From Gracilariopsis chorda (taxonomy: Eukaryota > Rhodophyta > Florideophyceae > Gracilariales > Gracilariaceae), in the NCBI GenBank assembly GCA_003194525.1, contig NBIV01000093.1, positions 1-64,000 on the forward strand: DNA of 64,000 bases, given 5' to 3'. The notes beneath the pieces are model-generated. The model worked only from the letters and a program-made list of their open reading frames with translations, did not search any database and had not been told where the DNA came from. Both the position numbers and the translations under genes were made by a program. Each line of letters begins with the position of its first letter. Positions within the stretch are counted from its first letter, which is position 1. Below are positions 1 to 10,051 of the stretch, piece after piece.

Positions 1-164
1 GCAAAGCACTCCAAAACAAACTCATACGTTGCCCCTTATTCCTACCGCTCCAAAATGGCAATACTGCTAACTCTTTCGAAAAATTTGAAGCTGCCCTTGC
101 AGCAGTCATCTGCGAAGAAATTACGCAAATCTCAACACCCCCATTATAAAGTATTTATACGGGT
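1..164. other. Left-edge sequence with a Helitron 5'-end fragment
   Basis: No gene seen. From about 129 the sequence TCTCAACACCCCC followed by ATTATAAAG matches the 5' start of the hairpin-rich Helitron units further right (for example at 1449 and 7908). It lies directly against the 3' end of a minus-strand unit that starts at 165. It is therefore probably a truncated 5' end of another unit. The short open frame at 55-318 runs through repeat DNA and is not believed. Confidence 0.45.
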
Positions 165-1013
165 ACAAGTGGAAACGGCCTTCGGCCGTGGGCGGCACTG
201 CGCGCCGCGTTATTTTTGTAGCTTTGTGTATTTAGTAGCGTTCGGAGGCTCTCCGAGCACTTTGCTCGCCTGCGCTCGCGATAGCGCTCGCAGAACCACG
301 GGGCGCCGCGGCGCCTAGTGTCTATCCGCCCGGATGAAATGTTGCCAAATGATTATTTTTTGAAGGTTTTGAACCTTTCATACACGCGTCAGAAATGGTT
401 TTTTTGAATCAAAAGTACGTTCTTGATATAAAAAAAGCCGGTTTTCTGAAACTCTGTAGTTAATTCGACATATTTTTCAAGGATATCTCTATTAAATCAT
501 CTGGTTGTCTTGTGTTTTTCTGCTTCTCACCGAGCAAAACAAACAGAGGCTTGGAATTTTTGCTATACAAAAACAGGTTGCATAACTTATACGGACTACA
601 AAAGGCAAAAAAAGCCTATCAAAATAACTAAAATTAAATGTTAAGTTGATTGTTTTGACCTCATATGAGGTCTGCGGTCCGATAGACAGTAGAGTATGTG
701 GAGCCGTAAGGGTTTTGTTTAGGTTCCTCAATTGACTGCAGTGCCAGCCAATGGGTGAGAAAGCGCGACACGTTGCTTTGTGTAACTGGGTGGCACTGCA
801 GTCATTATGAGAGTGCCAGCCAGTAAGCAGCAAGTTTTGCTGCTGCTGCTGCTGCTGCTGAATTCTTTAAATGGTAGGGAGGCATTGCGCCAAATGGGCG
901 TTTTGCATGCGCAAACGGGGGCGTGCAAAGCGAATTTGTGGCGCAACGCCTCCCGTCAATCTACAACACCCCCATCATACATGAGCAAATCATTAAGAGT
1001 GGGGTTGTTGAGA
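165..1013 (-). mobile_element. Non-autonomous Helitron-like unit, split by a MITE
   Basis: Read on the minus strand, this unit starts near 1013 with TCTCAACA and then has the long inverted repeat at 877-954 (GGGAGGC..TTGCGCC against GGCGCAACGCCTCCC). A CTG/CAG tract follows, then copies of TGCAGTGCCAGCC, then a string of short perfect hairpins (GGCGCC, GAGCACTTTGCTC, GGAGGCTCTCC). It ends at the GGCCTTCGGCC hairpin and the CTTG end near 165. A 372-bp MITE (318-689) sits inside it. The ends match those of the coding Helitron at 1449-6388, so I infer it is a derivative moved by the same replicase. It carries no gene. Confidence 0.7.
318..689 (-). mobile_element. MITE with piggyBac-like element ends
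   Basis: Ends are GTGTCTATC and GATAGACAG, flanked on both sides by TA (316-317 and 690-691). The palindrome GACCTCATATGAGGTC lies near the right end. The interior is AT-rich and non-coding and is shared with the two MITEs at 35916-36285 and 36288-36655. The host repeat has empty copies reading GCGCCTAGAGTATG (for example near 37920). The filled site here therefore shows an insertion with TA duplication. The terminal sequence and palindrome match the piggyBac-like transposon at 18555-21382, which probably supplied the transposase. Confidence 0.8.
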
Positions 1014-1448
1014 TGAGGGGGGTGTTCTTGATTGAATGGAGGCGTTGCGCGACAAAATCGTCTTGCACGCCCCCGTTTGCGCATGCAAAACGCCCATTTG
1101 GCGCAACGCCTCCCTACCATTTAAAAAACTTCAGCAGCAGCAGCAGCAGCAAAGCTTCCTGCTTACTGGCTGGCACTCCCAGAATGACTGCAACGCCAGC
1201 CAATTACACAAAGCACCATTTCGCGCTTTCTCATCATTGGCTGGCACTGCAGTCAATTTAGGCACCTAACAAAAACCCTTACGGCTCCACATATTCTAGG
1301 CGCCGGGGCGCCCAGTGGTTCTACGAGTGTTATTGCAAGCACAAGCGAGCAAAGTGCTCGGAGAGCCTCCAAATGCTACTAAATAAACAAATCTACAAAA
1401 ACAACGCGGCGCGCAGCGCTGCCCACGGCCGAAGGTCGTTTCCACTTG
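1014..1448 (+). mobile_element. Non-autonomous Helitron-like unit
   Basis: This unit lies head-to-head with the unit at 165-1013, so the two form arms of roughly 450 bp each of a large inverted repeat centred near 1013. It begins within the 5' region (TGAGGGGGGTG) and seems to lack the first few dozen bases. It carries the stem at 1038-1114, a CAG tract, GCTGGCACTGCAGTC, the hairpin cluster, the GGCCGAAGG hairpin and the end CCACTTG at 1448. The next element starts with TCTC at the following base. Confidence 0.7.
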
Positions 1449-1510
1449 TCTCAACACCCCCCGTACTATAATGATTTACACATGTATGAGGGGGTTGTTT
1501 GTTGATTGAC

Positions 1511-1588
1511 GGGAGGCGTTGCGCCAATAAACACGCGGGCACGCCCCCGTACCCACGTGCAAAAACCTCTCTTGGCGCAACGCCTCCC
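1511..1588 (+). repeat. 5' long inverted repeat (stem A) of Helitron copy 1
   Basis: GGGAGGCGTTGCGCCA at the left pairs with TGGCGCAACGCCTCCC at the right, giving a 16-bp perfect stem around a loop of about 46 bases. The same stem recurs, more or less intact, at 877-954, 1038-1114, around 6440-6515, 7568-7646, 7966-8044, 38105-38178, 38568-38640, 39100-39175 and 39263-39342. It is always next to a CAG/CTG tract. Its repeated conservation suggests a structural role in the element. Confidence 0.85.
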
Positions 1589-2540
1589 TTCCATTTAAAA
1601 AATTCAACACCAGCAGCAGCAGCAGCAGCAGCAGCAGTAGCAGCAGCAAAGCTCAGAGCTTATTGGCTGCTGCTGCATGTTGACTGCCGCTGCTGTTCAG
1701 TGGCTAGCACTGCAGTATCAGTGGCTGGCACTACAGTATCAGTGGCTGGCACTACAGTAAATGACTGCAGTGCCAGCTACTCAGCAGTACCTGGCTTGCA
1801 CGACACGTGGCTGCCTTTTTGCACTGCGCCAGTGCAGCACAATGCACAGAGCATATATACTGCACTGGCGCAGTGCAAAAAGCATCTCGCTTGCTGACCC
1901 TAACCACTATTTTCACCTCCCATTTCAGGCTGGCCAATTGCGCAGTGTCGTAACCTTTTGCTACTTTGGGCACTGTTTGCTGGCCTGGGACCTAGGCAAG
2001 GCCGAGTTCGTGTGCAGGTCGCCACAAGAGTAACCCACTAAGTACCACGGATCTGGGAAAGGTCAAGTAGTCCTCTGTGATATACTGGTCGTTTGACGGC
2101 GATCAGGAAGTCTGAGGGTTTCCCGGACCTAATACGAGCTTGCTGTGCAGGGTCTAGGGCGGCCGCCGTGTCGTACCTCTTGGGGGCGGAAAGCACACTT
2201 CGGTGTGTGAGTAAAGGCAGACCAATCCTTACAACCGGGCGCGGGTTAAACATCAAACTGCTTGAAAACCGGCTGGGCACACTCAGCCCGTCATTTATCC
2301 AACAGGAGTGTGTCGAGAGACCCTGTGCTGCGCACGACTGCATCGGGTAAATATAAGCCTTGCAGCAATTTCTTTTAATTGCTGCATGCGACAAGGCCCA
2401 GTGGGTGCAAAGCAACAAACTGCAACCATTTTTTCACACTCAACGTTTTGATATATTGGAAATTATTCTGGAACTCTGGCAAATGTTTTACCGGTTTAAA
2501 AAATATAGAATTGTTTTTTTTCTTTTTTTGGTAAATTGAA

Positions 2541-2950
2541 ATGACGCGAGGAGTTCCACGTCCAAACTCTGGGGGGCAGACCGAACTCTTGAGGTGCTCG
2601 AAGAAATTCTGCAGGAGCCAGAGCGAATTCTGGAGGTGCACGAGCCAGTTCTGGAGGTGCTCGAGCCAATTCTGGAGGTGCACGAGCCAATTCTGGAGGT
2701 GCACGAGCCAATTCTGGAGGTGCAAGAGCCAATACCAGGGGTGCTCGAGCCAATGCCGGAGGTGCCAGAGATAACTCTGGAGGTGCCAGAGATAACTCTG
2801 GAGGTGCCAGAGCCAATTCCGGAAGCGCCAGACAGAATGCTGGAGGTGCTCGAGCAAACGCTGGAGGCGCCAGAGCCAACTCAGGAGGGGCCAGAGCCAA
2901 TTCCGGTGGTGCCAGAGCCAATACGGGAGGGGCCAGAGTGAACTCAGGCG
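2541..2950 (+). repeat. 21-bp coding minisatellite (heptapeptide repeat) at the N-terminus of the Helitron protein
   Basis: A 21-base unit repeats more than ten times. In the frame that continues into the Rep protein it encodes the heptapeptide N-S-G-G-A-R-A with small variants. It runs straight into GARPGAGRPR, an arginine/glycine-rich lead common in transposon proteins. The putative start ATG at 2541 is in another frame. One base gained or lost in the G run near 2571-2576 and a TGA in a Gly position near 2596 separate that start from the repeat, so this part is broken. Confidence 0.7.
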
Positions 2951-5900
2951 GCGCAAGGCCAGGAGCTGGACGACCTCGACGATTACCAGTTCCTCCCGCT
3001 CCAGATGACATGCCGGTAAATGAGAGCGGAGCGCACGTGCAAGGACCCATTGTTACAGCCATGGAAGAGGATGAAATTACTCCTGCACCTACTTCGGTTG
3101 CAGCTGCAGATAGCACAAGCGCCGCTGGAGCCAGTGGGTCCGTTGCCATAGGTTTACCAACTTCGTGCCCAATTCCTGGGTTTCTGGATATTGTGAGAGG
3201 ATTTCCAAGTCACATTCCACCGCCTCCGATGCCTCCCCCTCTCCCACCGATGCCTGCAGAACAGATGCCTGTGGCGATGGAAGTGGAAGAGGATGAGATC
3301 ATCCCTGCTCCTTCACAGCCACCGCTGTCACCACCGCCGCCACAGCAGCCTGCGCTGCCACAAGCTGAACAGGAAGAACAACAGATGCCCATTCCGATGG
3401 AGGTGGAAGAGGGTGAGCTCACACCGGCTCCCTCACACCAGCCGCAGCATCAGCCACAGCAGAAGCATGATACGACGATCATGCAGTGTGCTGGATGTCC
3501 GGATCGAGGACTGTATCGCGTGTACTATGCGTGGGATACCGTGGCAGATGAAGCTTGGAATGATCCAGCCATTCGTGCAAGCATTCCAGAATTTGAGACG
3601 CTTTCCACTGCGGGTCAAAGGCGATGCGGAAGATGCGGCGAGCACGCACACACGCTCTCCTCCTGCACGTACCCGGACTGGACATTGAGAATTCATAGCT
3701 GCAAGTTCTGCGGATGCGTTTTGCTTGGCAAAGAGACCAATGGAGTGTGCTGTGGAATGAAAAGAATGTCAGGATGGGGCGTCACGTTCCGCAGAAGGCA
3801 TAGCAGCGAGTTGGTTTGCAGTCTTTATAGCCTGAGAGCCTTTCACAGCCATTTCCTTAACTTGAATACGCTCTTTGCGACGACGCAAGCGTTCATGGAC
3901 ATGTCGTATGTGACGGGAGGCGGTCCCTCCTTTCTCAGACTTGAGGGCAACGCAGCTCTCGCTCTGCCCACGCAGAACCAAAACAACACGCGCTACAGCT
4001 TTCTATTGGGTACCGCTCCGCCTTCCTTGGATCCATCTCACTATGCGCATGCCAATCTGCGTGCGTTCATTTAGGACATCAACGTAAGAGACATCGTACC
4101 CAAGTTGTACGATGTGAGCCAGCCGAAGCCAGACGTGGTGCGCGAACGTTACCGATCCTTGCTTAGCACGCAACAGCAACAACAACAACAAAATGCGGAG
4201 ACTGTCGTGGATATCAGCGTGCAAGCAGCAGAACAAGGAGTAGTTGTACGTGGATACGAAGGAAGCCAAAGTGCTAGAGTTAGTACTCCTCATGCAGGGG
4301 GTGGCCATCTCCCTGAAGATGTTCCCGGTGGAGGTCCAACCATGATGAGAACGCTCGAGGTTGATCCGACTGGCCTGTACCGAGTGGAGTCCCAGGTACC
4401 GCGCTTGGTAGAAGGAACCGCAACCGAAGAGCACGCTGCAATGACTACTGCTGCTGCTGCTGGAACATGGGCGACTGCGAATGCCCCAAACAATGCGCAA
4501 GTGCGGTACCGACTTCTAAAACCGGCATCCAAACTTGCAGAGAAGGGCACTTTCCCTCTTCTCTACCCGTACGGGGATTAGCACGAACCCTTTGACATCG
4601 GCCTGTTTCTGGATGCAAGGAACTCCACGCAGCAAAGCTCAGGTCTCAGCGTCAACGAGTGGAAGCTACGAAAGCTCACCTGGGCTGAGAACGCGAAGCG
4701 ACGTCTGTACTCAGACAATATCCTTCTGAACAGTGGACCGTTGATGCAGATGTGGATGCTTCGCACCCACACAAACATTGAGGACATGCGACTGCGTTTC
4801 CTCGAAAGAGAACAACGGGCACGCACTGTACAAGAGCAAGAAATGCAGCAAGCACAACAGCAAACCGGTCACGTGCCACAATCCCAGTTCGTGCTAATGG
4901 GACGCATCTTTCTGCCCGATGACTCGGTCAACTCAGCAGCATACTGGAAGAACAAGCGCATGGATGTACAGGCGATCGTGGCGCGGAGAGGACCGCCTTC
5001 TCTGTTCATTACAATCACCATGAACATCTGGCGAGAGGACATCCAGCGTCTTGGGATGGACACCACCAATCGTGGCGCATTTACGGCACAAAGTAACCGC
5101 CGTCGACCGTTTGACCGACCGGATCTGATTGCAAGGGTGTACAACCAGTACGCAAACGACTTCATGAAGGATTTGGAGAAGAACTCGGAGCAGATCTTTG
5201 GATTGAAGTTCCTGGGGCTTGCATCAAAGCTCGAGTTTCAAGAGCGCAATGTGCCTCATCACCACATGCTCGTGTGGCTCGAAGGAGGCGTGATTGAAGA
5301 CGTTGATGTGATCGACGAGCTCTTTCGTGCAGAACTTCCCCTTCCAGGCGAAGACGACGCGTTGCATGCTCTCATTCGTTCCATGCACAGGCACCGCCAC
5401 TCCACCTATTGCCAGAATCGCGCTGGGCGGTGCAAGTTTGGATACGAAACACAATATCCAACAACGCTCCATTACCACTCAGATCTACCAGTGGCATGCA
5501 AACCGCTTACCAATTCTTGTGGAAGTGGCTCACAACACGACGCAAGGAGGATGTGGATCTCAGCAAAATGCTCATTGCCTCCACAAACCAGTTGGTCGAC
5601 GAACACAATGCAGCAGCGCTAGATCTATTTACTGGTGAGCGCTTCACTCTTCCGTCAGCTACGACGGTACAACCTGATCGTGGACAGAATCCAGAGTCTG
5701 ACTTCGCCAGTTCTATCGTCCCCGAGTTTGCATATCAGTATGCGCCTACTGGAGTACCGCCTCATAACTTGGACTTGAAGATCGGTGTGACAGTTATGGT
5801 CATTCGGAACGTGCTGCATCCCGCTGTGGTCAACGGAAAGCTGTTCGTAGTCGTGCGTGTCGATCAGTTTACGATGCAGGTGGCTCGATTCGACGAGAAC

Positions 5901-6131
5901 GGACAGGTGCTGGAACGACAGCTCCTGCATCGTATCGACTTCGAGTTTTCTTTCGCAGACATTCGCATGATTCTAAGGCAGTTCCCCATTCGTCTTGCGT
6001 TTGCAGCTACCGTTCACAAAGGACAGGGAAAAACCTTGGACGGTTTGGTTGTGGATGTACGATCCAACTTCTTTGGCGCCGGTCAGTTGTATGTCGCATT
6101 GTCGCGCGTTCGATGTGCAACTCCTGCATAA
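2541..6131 (+). pseudogene. Helitron Rep-helicase protein, broken and internally deleted
   Basis: After the heptapeptide repeat a single frame runs from about 2602 to about 5525. Breaks in it are TAG at 4072-4074 and TAG at 4579-4581. Near 5525 a one-base shift moves the frame to that of 5409-6131. Parts in order: Pro/Glu-rich linker (3100-3460); cysteine-rich finger region with CxxC pairs (3484-3760); Helitron-like N domain; Rep catalytic region (4741-5480) with PHHHML as the HUH-type histidine motif and CKFGY after it. From 5530 comes only the C-terminal end of a Pif1-type SF1 helicase, with VHKGQGKTLDG and GQLYVALSRVR as motifs V and VI. The Rep tyrosine motif and helicase motifs I-IV are missing, so the copy cannot code for a working enzyme. 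Helitrons replicate by nicking and rolling-circle synthesis in the nucleus. Confidence 0.8.
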
Positions 6132-6388
6132 CCCGCAGCTTATATCCACAAATGCGCACACAATTCATCCCATGCCTGTGGTCATCGCCAACCCATTGCT
6201 GCCTGAAGCCATTCAGTTCTGCATCCCTCCACAACCATAATCATATTTCTTGCGTTCTTCATTCATTGAATCAAACTACTTGCTTTTCTGCTTTTGCTTT
6301 CTCCACCCTTTTTTTCTTCTCACCGCTTTTTATCACTCCTCAACCGTGGCGCGCAGCGCCCCCCGCGGCCGAAGGCCGCTTCCTCTTA

Positions 6389-6974
6389 TCTCTCCATTAT
6401 ATAGATGTACAAGCGTATGAGCACCTACATCTTGATTGAACGGAGTCGCAGCGCCAATAAACATGCCCGCACGCCCTCTTCAGCGCATGCATAAACCTCT
6501 TTTGGCGCAACGCCTCCCTGCCACTCAAAATATTCACCACCACCACCAGCAGCAGCAGCAGCATCAGCAGCAGCAGCAACAGCAGCAGCAGTAAAGCTCA
6601 GAGCTCATTGGCTGCTGCTGCATCTTGACTGCCGCTGCTGCTGCATCTTGACTGCCGCTGCTGCTCAGTGGCTGGCACTACAACACTGGTACCCGTTCCA
6701 CTGCACAGTGGTTGGCATTGCAGTCATTTTGGCAGTGCCGGCCAATTACATTCCACTGTACTCTCCATGCACAATTGCAGTGTGTGCCAATCACAATCGC
6801 ATGGGCGCTCAATTATTACTATATTCTACTATACTCACTCTCAGCGCCGCGGCCCTCATGGGTCTGCAGGTCATTTGCGAGCGTTAGCGAGCACAAGCGA
6901 CCTGCAAAGCCCCCAAAGTCACCCTTTTTCAGCCGTTCGCAGCGCCGCCCGCGGCCGAAGGCTGCTTCTACTTG
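6389..6974 (+). mobile_element. Non-autonomous Helitron-like unit, long subtype
   Basis: It starts TCTCTCCATTATATAG immediately after Helitron copy 1 and ends GCTTCTACTTG at 6974, immediately before the next TCTC. It has a degraded stem A (about 6440-6515), a CAG tract, repeated GCTGGCACT motifs, and a different hairpin block (GGTCATTTGCGAGCGTTAGCGAGC) from the shorter units. No coding potential is seen. Confidence 0.65.
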
Positions 6975-7515
6975 TCTCAACACCACCCCGTACTATAATG
7001 ATTTACAAAACCATGTATGAGGTGGTGTTGTTGATTGACGGGAGGCTTTACGCCAAAAAAACCCCTTGCATGCCCCTTTCAATGCATGCAATTTTCACCC
7101 CTCCCCGCCAATCAAAAAATTCAGCAGCAGCAGCAGCAGCAGCAGCAAAGCTCAAATCTCAAAGCTCATTGGATGCTGCTGCATCTTGACGGCCGCTGCT
7201 GCTCAGTGGCTGGCAGTACAACACTGCTACCCATCCCACTGCACAGTGGTTGGCACTGCAGTCATTTGAGCAGTGCCGGTGCCAGCCAATTACATTCCAA
7301 TGTACTCTCCATGCACAACTGCAGTTTCCGCCAATCACAATCGTGCGGGCGCTCAATTGCTACTCTATTCTATAATCACCCTTGGCGCCGTGGCCCTCAT
7401 TGGTCTGCAGGTCGTTTGCGAGCGTTAGCGAGCATAAGCGGCATGCAGATCCCCCAAAGTCACCCGTATTCAGCGGTGCGCAGCGCCACCCGCGGCCGAA
7501 GGCCGCTTCTACTTC
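6975..7515 (+). mobile_element. Non-autonomous Helitron-like unit, long subtype
   Basis: Head-to-tail with its neighbours: it starts TCTCAACACCACCCC and ends at the GCGGCCGAAGGCCGC hairpin and ACTTC at 7515. Stem A is degraded here (7040-7115), while the CAG tract is intact. The internal block with CTGCAGGTCGTTTGCGAGCG is shared with 6389-6974 and, on the other strand, with 38696-39228. No gene is seen. Confidence 0.65.
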
Positions 7516-7907
7516 TCTCTCCACTATAAGTATTTACACGCATATGAGGGCGGTGTTCTTGATTGAATGGAGGCGTAGCGCCACAAAATCGTTTTGCACG
7601 CCCCCGTTTGCGCATGCAAAACGCCCACTTGGCGCAACGCCTCCCTACCATATAAAACATTCAGCAGCAGCAGCAGCAGCAAAGCTTGCTGCTTACTGGC
7701 GGGCTCTGCAGTCAATTTAGGCACCTAACAAAAACGCTTACAGCTCCATATACTCTAGGTGCCGCGGCGCCCCGTGGTTCTACGAGCGCTATTGCGAGCG
7801 CAAGCGAGCAAAGTGCTCGGAGAGCCTCCGAACGCTACTAAATACACAAAGCGACAAAAACAACGCGGCGCGCAGCCCCACCCACGCCCAAAGGCCGTTT
7901 CCACTTG
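7516..7907 (+). mobile_element. Non-autonomous Helitron-like unit, short subtype
   Basis: It starts TCTCTCCACTATAAG and ends TTTCCACTTG at 7907. The order is stem A (7568-7646), six-fold CAG, GGCACCTAACAAAAACGC, GGTGCCGCGGCGCC, the GAGCGCTATTGCGAGCG and GAGCAAAGTGCTC hairpins, then the 3' hairpin. The GCTGGCACTGCAGTC segment is shortened compared with the unit that follows. Confidence 0.7.
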
Positions 7908-8377
7908 TCTCAACACCCCCACTCTTAATGATTTGCTCAGGTATGAGGGGGGTTTTGTTGAATGACGGGAGGCGTTGCCCCACAATTTCGCTTTGCACGC
8001 CCCTGTTTGCGCATGCAAAACGCCCATTTGGCGCAACACCTCCCTACCATTAAAACAATTCCGCAGCAGCAGCAGCAGAAAAGCTTGCTGCGTACTGGCT
8101 GGCACTCCCATAATGACTGCAGTGCGAGCCAGTTATAGAAAGCAACGTGTCGCGCTTTCTTATCATTGGCTGGCACTGCAGTCAGTTTAGGTACCTAAAC
8201 ACAAATCCCTACCGCTCCACATACTCTAGGCGCCGTGGCGCCACGTGGTTCTACGAGCGCTCTTGCGAGCGCAAGCGAGCAAAGTGCTCGGAGAGCCTCC
8301 GGACGCTACTAAATAAACAAAGCTTAAAAGCAATGCGACGAGAAGCGCCGCCCACGGCCGAAGGCCTTTTCTACTTG
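7908..8377 (+). mobile_element. Non-autonomous Helitron-like unit, last of the left array
   Basis: A full-length short-type unit (470 bp) that starts TCTCAACACCCCCAC and ends TTCTACTTG at 8377. The following base is T, and then unrelated sequence (TTCATATTTAATG) begins. This is the clearest view of the right boundary of the family against non-repeat DNA. A T directly after the 3' end is what Helitron insertion between A and T would give. Confidence 0.7.
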
Positions 8378-8563
8378 TTCATATTTAATGAATTTCACAA
8401 AATGCTTCTCTTAAAATGCATGCGAACAACAGACGCTCACAGAACTAAACACGGCGACCATGACCGAAAATATAAAGAAGTGCGATCCGCGGTTATTTAA
8501 ACAATTTCTGGTCGCATTTGGAAGAACCAATGCCAACCATCAATCAAAACGCTCCGTGATAAA

Positions 8564-9114
8564 ATGAGGACCATGATGGCTCAACGACGAAAAAACCGAG
8601 AAACCACAGCAGCATCATGTATAACCGAAGAATTGACTGACTTTCAAAGTCTTCTTGATGAGTTAATTGCCGAAAAAGAGGACCATGAACCTTTTCAGGT
8701 TCAGGAGAGCAAAGCAGCGAACCCAAAAGAACAGAAATTAATTGAGGCTGGAAAGGTTATTCAATATATGGCTCTAGAAAGAAACGAAGCAGAGAAGGTA
8801 CAGCCAGCAATTTGGACACAAGGGACCATCGACCGCTATCGAAACTAAGGACAAGTAACAAAACAGTGTTCCATGGAGATCAAAGTTGAAATAACGACAG
8901 GTGCGAGGAGTTGGAGGAGAAGCATCGTTTAGAAGAACGTAGAATTTCTTTGCAAGAGAAGGAGTTTGAACTTCGTCGCGCGCAGTGGGAAGATGAAAAG
9001 AAGGACAGAGAATTATCAAGAGACCAACATAGGAAAGACAGAGAATTACCAAGAGACCAAAATGAAAAACAGCTAGAACTGTTTAGTGCTTCAAGTACGC
9101 AAATCAAGAAGTAA
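8564..9114 (+). pseudogene. Coiled-coil protein fragment, possibly transposon-associated
   Basis: Two open stretches (8564-8848 and 8911-9114) in different frames look like one decayed gene. The second is very rich in E, R, K, Q and L with the pattern EEKHRLEERRISLQEKEFEL, a long charged coiled coil. Similar tails occur in Myb/SANT-like partner proteins of Harbinger and related transposons, and a Harbinger remnant lies 5 kb away. I did not find a Myb domain. A lysine/glutamate-rich helical region precedes it. A host structural protein remains possible. Confidence 0.35.
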
Positions 9115-9443
9115 TTCTAGCTTTTTAAGCTGTCTTTTGCACGGTTTGCTTCGCATGGTACCAGTTTTGGCAGTAATGGGTGGCGTGTGTCCCAAGATTG
9201 GGAATTTGGAGTTGTTCTCTGAGTCCTGTATGCCGCTCTGGGCACCATGGTGTGCAGAACAGCTTGAAGTCACGCCCACTAGCATTATTCGGCCGAGATT
9301 GCTCTGGATTGAAGTGGACGTCTTTAAAGTCGAATTAATTCATGTGAACGGGTTCCTGAAGAATTACTTTACGATGCCGTTGCTTTCTCACAAGTCTTCG
9401 AGGATTCTGTTTGTTTTATTCCAGACGGGCTCCCTGAATTTAG

Positions 9444-9911
9444 CTATTCCATTAAACGATTCTTGGACGTAAGTGATCTTGGATTACAGCGAGAGAGTCC
9501 GAAGTGACGTATGCTCCGTACTTCATCTTCACCATCAGAATCTTCATTCAAAATATACATAGCCCCAAGACCAAGATCCGGCTTGAACAGGAAAATCATT
9601 TCTACTTCTCTTCCGAGAGCATGGGGTTCGTATTCAAGACCAGTTTTGGATGACCTGAAGAAGTTTATAGGAATAAAGACTGCTCCTGTGCCTTTTAAAG
9701 CGCTATTAAACTGTTGGCGTGGACGGTTGATGAACAACGAGAGACTTTGACGCCCCAAATCCACACCTTCATTGCTCAGCATATGAAGAAGTGCACTGGC
9801 CGAACGCCTAGAGGCTGACCTCTGGGTGGAAACCTCCGAATAACGATCAGATTTAATCTCTCTGATAGAACTCATGTTAGGCTCTTCACTTGGTAAGGTA
9901 TTTCGTCTCAT
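9444..9911 (-). pseudogene. Unknown protein fragment, probable tail of the helical pseudogene
   Basis: A 155-codon open stretch on the minus strand just downstream of the helical pseudogene at 10052-12790 and on the same strand. It has a Ser/Arg-rich first half and a mixed second half with FLFKPDLGLGAMYIL and an acidic SDGEDE. I recognise no family. Stops separate it from the upstream part. It could be a 3' exon or an unrelated fragment. Confidence 0.3.
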
Positions 9912-10051
9912 ACTTTGATTGTGACGGAGCCAGGTTGAGTCGCTACTGGTCCCAGCATTATTCTGGGCAACAGGATCTGCGCTTCTATCTACAGATAGCT
10001 TATTTGCTTTTGTGCTTCGTCCATGTCAAACAGGGGATCCTTTTGGGAATC

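Larger units (their letters stand above)
1449..6388 (+). mobile_element. Helitron copy 1 (coding, broken)
   Basis: This is a rolling-circle transposon of about 4.94 kb. The proposed 5' end is TCTCAACACCCCCC at 1449. The proposed 3' end is the hairpin GCGGCCGAAGGCCGC (6365-6379), followed nine bases later by the end at 6388 and directly by the TCTC start of the next unit. It contains the 5' stem (1511-1588), a CAG tract, a coding block for a Rep/helicase protein (2541-6131) and a short 3' flank. The layout (TC start, 3' hairpin close to the end, HUH Rep plus Pif1-like helicase) is that of Helitrons; CTTG/CTTA replaces the usual CTRR end. The boundaries are inferred from comparison with neighbouring units. 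Confidence 0.75.

Noticed and set aside
838..860. CAG/CTG tracts as independent microsatellites or poly-Gln coding regions
   Set aside because: Each tract sits at the same place in a Helitron-derived unit next to stem A; open frames through them are short and inconsistent.
1036..1269. Several short open frames through the hairpin units (also 7035-7529 and 38035-38367)
   Set aside because: They read through inverted repeats in all frames and both strands and are not conserved between units as protein.
2375..3149. Long minus-strand frames rich in W, L and P
   Set aside because: They are translations of the 21-bp coding repeat on the wrong strand; the plus-strand frame continues into Rep.
7081..7160. 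Regular repeats considered as a CRISPR array
   Set aside because: The repeats are transposon units and trinucleotide tracts without spacers of constant length; the DNA is eukaryotic.
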